Source: Nemertoderma westbladi | Lineage: Eukaryota; Xenacoelomorpha; Nemertodermatida; Nemertodermatidae | DNA length: 29,437 bases | Reading direction: 5' to 3' | NCBI GenBank assembly: GCA_032718475.1 | Contig: JAUCBJ010005477.1 | Span: 1-29,437, forward strand | Shown here: piece after piece, positions 29,271-29,437 of the stretch | Position numbering within the stretch: the stretch's first letter is position 1 | Layout of the letters: every line of letters starts with the position of its first letter | Program-made: the position numbers and the translations under genes | Notes under the pieces: model-generated | What the model was told of the DNA's origin: nothing | The model's database searches: none | What the model saw: the letters and a program-made list of their open reading frames with translations, nothing else

Positions 29271-29437
29271 TGTCGGTTAATTTATATGTCGGTTTGTTAG
29301 ATTGTGTGTCAATTTATTCTACAGCTAGGCGAGAGTTAATAGTGCAATGCCAGAAAAATATTACATTTATATATTATATTATACCATGCAACAATGCATT
29401 GGGGCAGTGGGTACCTCGCAAACTTTCAAACTATAAA
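29271..29437. other. Right flank, no gene seen
   Basis: AT-rich. A short direct echo (TATGTCGGTT at about 29269 and 29287) is the only structure noticed. Confidence 0.4.

Overview
This window is repeat-rich, AT-rich nuclear DNA of an invertebrate animal. The evidence is a single-exon Golgi glycosyltransferase of family GT17, BED-type zinc-finger exons with consensus splice signals, a BEL/Pao LTR retrotransposon, RTE-like non-LTR retrotransposons, a tRNA-like SINE head and palindromic satellites. The species cannot be fixed from the sequence. The recurrent short palindromes TACCGGTA and TAGGCCTA are a genome signature I cannot assign to a clade with confidence.

Layout. 1-2014: AT-rich, no gene seen. 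2015-20392: a nest of mobile elements. The outer layer is two head-to-tail copies (E1 at 2015-3545, E2 at 3690-20283) of a unit with inverted ends near GTTGTTACCAAC. Each copy is followed by a palindrome (H at 3546-3689, H' at 20284-20392). E1 looks like an internal-deletion derivative of E2. E2 is interrupted by a 13,087-bp BEL/Pao element (5165-18251). That element has 1,223-bp LTRs differing by about 20 substitutions and no indels (counted by eye), and a 5-bp target duplication CTCCT. Its coding part keeps Gag, zinc knuckles and an A17-type aspartic protease, but the reverse transcriptase is gone and no integrase core is recognisable. Its Gag is broken by a 5'-truncated RTE-like insert on the minus strand (12180-13795, 12-bp target duplication). 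A sibling RTE-like fragment on the plus strand (18441-19484, 9-bp duplication) lies in E2 just beyond the 3' LTR. Implied order: tandem E units, then the BEL/Pao and second RTE-like insertions into E2, with the first RTE-like copy after the BEL/Pao element.

20610-21908: the one clearly intact host gene, a 432-residue type II membrane protein like MGAT3 (beta-1,4-mannosyl-glycoprotein 4-beta-N-acetylglucosaminyltransferase).

21909-27590: mostly intergenic, with a tRNA-like sequence, an inverted-repeat element (24655-25258), a GC-rich decayed coding fragment (25405-25780), a 25-bp AT minisatellite (25864-26212) and three minus-strand BED-type zinc-finger exons (27428-27302, about 26737-26523, about 24191-23893). 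Two of these end in stop codons and have acceptors in the same phase. The third ends at a GTAAGA donor in the matching phase. This suggests one locus with several BED exons, or a family of hAT-derived domesticated exons.

27593-29268: a MITE-like element whose inverted ends enclose about 18 near-identical 66-bp units, each itself a hairpin. It looks like a satellite growing inside a transposon. The last 170 bases show nothing recognisable.
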